Source: JAOUEA01 sp963734685
Lineage (GTDB): Bacteria > Actinomycetota > UBA4738 > HRBIN12
Direction of reading: 5' to 3'
NCBI GenBank assembly: GCA_963734685.1
Contig: CAVTIC010000007.1
Location: 496,001-560,000 of the forward strand
Length of the DNA: 64,000 bases
Under the pieces are notes generated by a model. The model was not told the DNA's origin and did not search any database. It saw only the letters and a list, made by a program, of their open reading frames with translations. Both the position numbers and the translations under genes were made by a program. This document shows, piece after piece, positions 60,736 through 64,000 of the stretch (position 1 is the stretch's first letter; the number at the start of each line of letters is the position of its first letter).

Positions 60736-61662
60736 GTGCCGATCACCGAGGTCGAGACGATCTGGATGAACGGCGAGCTCGTGCCGTGGCAGGACGCCAA
60801 GGTGCACGTGCTCAGCCACGCCCTGCACTACGGCAGCGGCGTATTCGAGGGCATCCGAGCCTACGAGACCGCGCGTGGCCCCGCCGTGTGGCACCTCGAC
60901 GCGCACCTCGACCGCATGTACTCCTCGGCAGGCATCTACTTCATGGAGATCCCGTATTCGAAGGCCGAGCTGGTCGACGCCGTGAAGGCGACGATCCGGG
61001 CGAACGGTCTGCAGTCTTGTTACATCCGCCCGATCGCGATCCGCGGTTACGGCGAGATGGGTGTGAGCCCGCTCGCGAACCCTGTCGACGTCTCGATCGC
61101 GGTGTGGCCGTGGGGCGCCTACCTCGGGGAGGAGGCCTTGGAGCAAGGCGTGCGGGTGAAGATCAGCTCGTGGAAGCGTCACGACCAGAACTCGCTCCCG
61201 TCGGCCGCCAAAGCGACGGGCGGCTACCTCGGGTCGATCCTCGCGAAGGTCGACGCCACCAAGTCCGGCTACGACGAGGCGGTGCTGTTGAACGCCGAGG
61301 GCTACGTCACCGAGGGGTCCGGCGAGAACATCTTCGTGGTGAACGGTGGCACGATCGTGACGCCGCACACCGGACACGGCTGCCTCGCCGGGGTGACCCG
61401 CTCGGCCGTCATGGCGCTCGCGCGCGATCTCGGCTTCCCGGTGGTCGAGCAGAACCTCGTGCGTACCGACCTCTATACGGCCGACGAGGTGTTCTTCACG
61501 GGCACGGCCGCAGAGATCACGCCGATCCGTGAGGTCGACGACCGCACCGTCGGGGCCGGGCACCGAGGGCCGGTCACGAAGGCGCTGCAGGACGCGTTCT
61601 TCGCCGCCACGAAGGGCGACGACCCCACGTACGCGAGCTGGCTGACGTACGTGAACGACTGA
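60736..61662 (+). CDS. ilvE: Branched-chain amino acid aminotransferase
   Basis: IlvE transaminates Leu, Ile and Val with 2-oxoglutarate. The 308-residue fold IV PLP enzyme has FEGIRAYET, RPIAIRGYG, the Schiff-base Lys159 in PSAAKATGGYL (same number as in E. coli), EGYVTEGSGENIFVV and FFTGTAAEITPI. It can also degrade valine, feeding isobutyryl-CoA, the presumed substrate of the mutase at 27198. GTG start after a strong GAGGAGG. Confidence 0.95.
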   Translation: MPITEVETIWMNGELVPWQDAKVHVLSHALHYGSGVFEGIRAYETARGPAVWHLDAHLDRMYSSAGIYFMEIPYSKAELVDAVKATIRANGLQSCYIRPIAIRGYGEMGVSPLANPVDVSIAVWPWGAYLGEEALEQGVRVKISSWKRHDQNSLPSAAKATGGYLGSILAKVDATKSGYDEAVLLNAEGYVTEGSGENIFVVNGGTIVTPHTGHGCLAGVTRSAVMALARDLGFPVVEQNLVRTDLYTADEVFFTGTAAEITPIREVDDRTVGAGHRGPVTKALQDAFFAATKGDDPTYASWLTYVND

Positions 61663-61681
61663 ACATCGGGCGTGGCATCGC

Positions 61682-63092
61682 TCAGGTGCCGAGCTCCAGC
61701 GTCCGGATCACTTCCCATTCGGCCGTGCCGGCGACGGCGCCCAGCTCGCGAGCGATGCCGACCATGATCGAACGACCGACGCGGTCGTCGCCTCGTGGCA
61801 CCCAGAACGTGTAGCTCATCCCGGGGCGGAGGTCGATCGTGCCGGAGCCGGGCACGCGGAGGAGCTCGCTCCCCGGACCAGGGAATCGGAACGAGACGAG
61901 GCTGCCGTTCCGATCCGCGATCGGAACGTCGTCGGCGATCTCGATCGGCCCGCGGTCGGTATGGGTGAGCAGCCACGCCAGCAACGGCGGCGGCCGCCAT
62001 TCGAGCCTGCGCCCGACCACCCGGTCGCGGATACGTGGCTCCACGAGACGCTCGTACCGCGGTCGGAACGCCTCGAACCACGCCTCGGCGACCGGGTGCG
62101 GCGCCGCTCGCGGCGGTGTCGCGGAGACGTCGATGGGTCGCAGGCGGCTGAGGTCGAAGATCGCGATGCCGACCGAGGCAGTGCGGGGTCCGGTGGTGAT
62201 CGCTGCGAACCCCGGTCCGTCCGGTCCCCAGACGGAGTCGCCGGCGCGCCATCCCTCGGGCAGCGAGACGGAGACGCCGACCGAGAGTCCCGGAAGACGA
62301 TAGGTTCCCGCCGCCAGGCTCTCGTCGCTGGCCGTCGAGGAGGAGCCCGTCGCGCTCTCTGCCTCCGTGTCGGCGCCGCCGCGAGACACGGCGAGCGCCA
62401 CGCCCAGGGCGACCACGCCGACGGATGCGATCGTGGCGACGCGGCGGATCGCGGTCGACCGCCTGTACTCCCGGAGGTGACGGGCCCACGCGTGAACCGC
62501 CGCGGGCGTGTCGACGCATGCTCGTCGGAGCGCCTCTCGAAGCGCCGCGTCGTCCTCGAACGCTCCGGTCTCGATCGTCGCGGCCCGCGCGGCCGCGAGG
62601 CGCGACGGCATCGAGGCCGTCGCCGACCCCGTCGCGACGCTCACCTCGCTCGGTGACAACGCTTCCACGTCGCTCAACACGAGGACCGCGCGCGTCCGCT
62701 CGTCGAGCGTCGCGAGGACGACGCCGAGGTCGCTGCCGCCCCGGGTCCACGAGCGGGGACCCGGCCGGCGTCGTCGGGAGAAGACGGTCGCGGAACCGAC
62801 GCATGCGGGCTCGGCCCGATCCGAACACTTCGCGATAGATGTGCACCGTGGGGCGTCGGCTGCCGTCGACCCGATGCCAGGTGCGATGCGCCCTGAGCAT
62901 GGCCCTGGCGGCGACGCGCTCGGCCCGCCGGCGATCCTCGAGCACCAGCCCGCAGACCGCGTCGATCCTGTCGTGGCTCTCCTGGAAGGCCGCCTCGAAC
63001 GTGGCCTCGGGGTCGAGCCCGGGCAGGAACGGAGCCTCGGGAGCGAGTTCGTGAGCTTCCGTCGCCGGTGTCCGCTGTCCGGTCGTGCGCAT
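61682..63092 (-). CDS. ECF-sigma-like membrane fusion protein (frameshifted)
   Basis: A diverged ECF sigma-factor-like protein joined to a membrane and outer domain. The region-2-like part (ATFEAAFQESHDRIDAV ... MLRAHRTWHRVDG) reads from the ATG at 63092. Near 62741 one surplus base shifts the frame; after it comes the region-4-like helix-turn-helix LDERTRAVLVLSDVEALSPSE, a membrane segment (about residues 235-255, ASVGVVALGVALAVS) and an outer domain of about 200 residues ending in TLELGT. Removing the base gives 469 residues. The fused membrane and outer parts suggest self-sensing control. The frameshift is probably an error. Confidence 0.68.
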
Positions 63093-63196
63093 CGTGTCGG
63101 CCTCCGTGGAGAGCGTCTCACGCGCAGGGCGAACGCGCTGGGATGCCGTCGGACGCATCTCCCCGCAGAGACCCGGACGATGCCCGAGCGGCGCGG

Positions 63197-63202
63197 TAGG
63201 CT
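63197..63202 (+). promoter_or_regulatory. -10 box of the M1 aminopeptidase gene
   Basis: TAGGCT is followed after eight bases by the ATG at 63211, with no ribosome binding site. It matches the leaderless pattern seen at gatB and meaB. Confidence 0.5.
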
Positions 63203-63210
63203 CCCGGCCG

Positions 63211-64000
63211 ATGCAGGATCGTTTCCGGCTTCCGCGGACCGTCGTGCCCTCGCGATACGACCTGGTGCTCACCCCCGACCTCGAGGCCTTCTCATTCTCG
63301 GGCGAGGAGAACGTCGCGGTGGAGATCCACGAGCGCATCGCGGAGGTCGTGGTGAACGCCCTCGACATCGAGATCGACGGCGGGTACCTGCGCCACGACG
63401 ACGGCGTCGAGATCCCCGTCGTCGACGTCGCGCTCGACCACGAGCTGCAGCGGGCGACGCTCGCCCTGGCCTCCCCGGTCGATCCGGGCGCCTGGACGCT
63501 GCACCTCGCTTTCCGTGGGGTGCTGAACGACCAGCTCCACGGCTTCTACCGGTCGAGCTACACCGACGAGGCAGGCACCCACACGATCGCCACCACGCAG
63601 TTCGAAGCCGCCGACGCGAGACGGGCGTTCCCGTGTTGGGACGAGCCGGACCTGAAGGCGGTCTTCGGCGTCACGCTGGTCGTACCGGAAGGTCTCGTCG
63701 CTCTCTCGAACGGGCCCGAGACCGATCGGGAGCCGTCCGGCGACGGCACCGTGACGGTGCGCTTCGCCGACACGATGGCGATGTCGACCTACCTCGTCGC
63801 CTTCGTGGTCGGACGTCTCGAGATCACCGACCCGATCGACGTCGACGGCGTGCCGCTCCGCCTCGTGCACCTTCCGGGCAAGGGACACCTCGCCGGATTC
63901 GCGCTCGATGCCGGGGTGTTCGCCCTGCGGTTCTTCACCGACTACTACGGCATCCCGTACCCCGACCGGAAGGTCGACTTCGTCGCGATCCCCGACTTCG
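63211..64000 (+). CDS. pepN: M1-family aminopeptidase, N-terminal part (runs off the window)
   Basis: The frame stays open to the end of the window (263 codons). The beginning matches the N-terminal beta domain of M1 metallo-aminopeptidases (aminopeptidase N): RLPRTVVPSRYDLVLTPDLE, SFSGEENVAVEI, FEAADARRAFPCWDEPDLKA and YYGIPYPDRKVDFVAIPDF. The GAMEN substrate motif would follow directly and the zinc HExxH motif later, both beyond 64000. Removal of N-terminal residues from peptides is expected. Confidence 0.9.
   Translation, partial: MQDRFRLPRTVVPSRYDLVLTPDLEAFSFSGEENVAVEIHERIAEVVVNALDIEIDGGYLRHDDGVEIPVVDVALDHELQRATLALASPVDPGAWTLHLAFRGVLNDQLHGFYRSSYTDEAGTHTIATTQFEAADARRAFPCWDEPDLKAVFGVTLVVPEGLVALSNGPETDREPSGDGTVTVRFADTMAMSTYLVAFVVGRLEITDPIDVDGVPLRLVHLPGKGHLAGFALDAGVFALRFFTDYYGIPYPDRKVDFVAIPDF

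Overview
This is a high-GC chromosomal window (third codon positions are almost all G or C) from an actinobacterium (Actinomycetota). Lineage evidence: the block rpmE-prfA-prmC-tsaC ... wecA ... atp genes ... murA is in the order familiar from Mycobacterium and relatives. MurA carries the mycobacterial-type Asp in place of the catalytic Cys, and RpiB is of the mycobacterial Glu type. The alpha subunit of ATP synthase has a long acidic C-terminal tail, and a Nur-like nickel regulator is present. Many genes start 7-10 bases after a TANNNT -10 box, as expected for leaderless transcripts. I cannot place it below phylum; it looks like a deep or uncultured lineage. No rRNA, tRNA, CRISPR array, insertion sequence or phage gene was found.

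Layout. 1-8344: translation and envelope genes (rpmE, DUF1385, a DivIVA-like protein, prfA, prmC, tsaC/sua5, a low-molecular-weight phosphatase, rpiB, glyA, wecA). 8485-12763: a potADBC polyamine ABC operon set between wecA and the ATP synthase genes. 12916-20214: the ATP synthase operon (atpZ/I, atpB, E, F, H, A, G, D, C), followed by murA. 21582-26208: CPBP and PrsW membrane proteases around two SCP2-like proteins and a zinc alcohol dehydrogenase. 26220-28850: a MeaB-type G protein and a B12-dependent acyl-CoA mutase with isobutyryl-CoA mutase-type active-site residues. 28971-31993: a CbiMNQO nickel/cobalt ECF transporter converging on a Nur-like regulator; the two promoters share a TTGCA-N2-TGCAA box. 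32100-41371: NmrA-like protein, enoyl-CoA hydratase, two small zinc-ribbon proteins, a pabB-pabC fusion, mnmA, an ApbE-like protein, ligA and a FolD-like protein lacking catalytic residues. 41405-45626: gatC-gatA and gatB split by a drug/metabolite transporter. 45639-54045: transporters, a Rieske ferredoxin with its reductase, and an aminotransferase-serA pair for serine synthesis. 54221-60210: an oxidoreductase/one-carbon island (PYROXD2-like flavoprotein, DmdA/GcvT-like protein, kinase, UPF0301, an oxygenase without its Rieske domain, methyltransferase). 60220-64000: a DUF5709 protein, ilvE, an ECF-sigma-like membrane fusion protein, and the first part of an M1 aminopeptidase.

Several essential genes (divIVA-like, prfA, atpB three times, atpF) and the sigma-like gene are interrupted by single-base frameshifts. 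Six of the seven look like one surplus base. I read these as sequence or assembly errors and report each interrupted gene as one CDS.

Most genes sit in tight operons with ATGA or GTGA stop-start overlaps. No stretch longer than 300 bases lacks a gene; the longest gaps hold promoters, operator-like inverted repeats and GC-rich hairpins, described individually.
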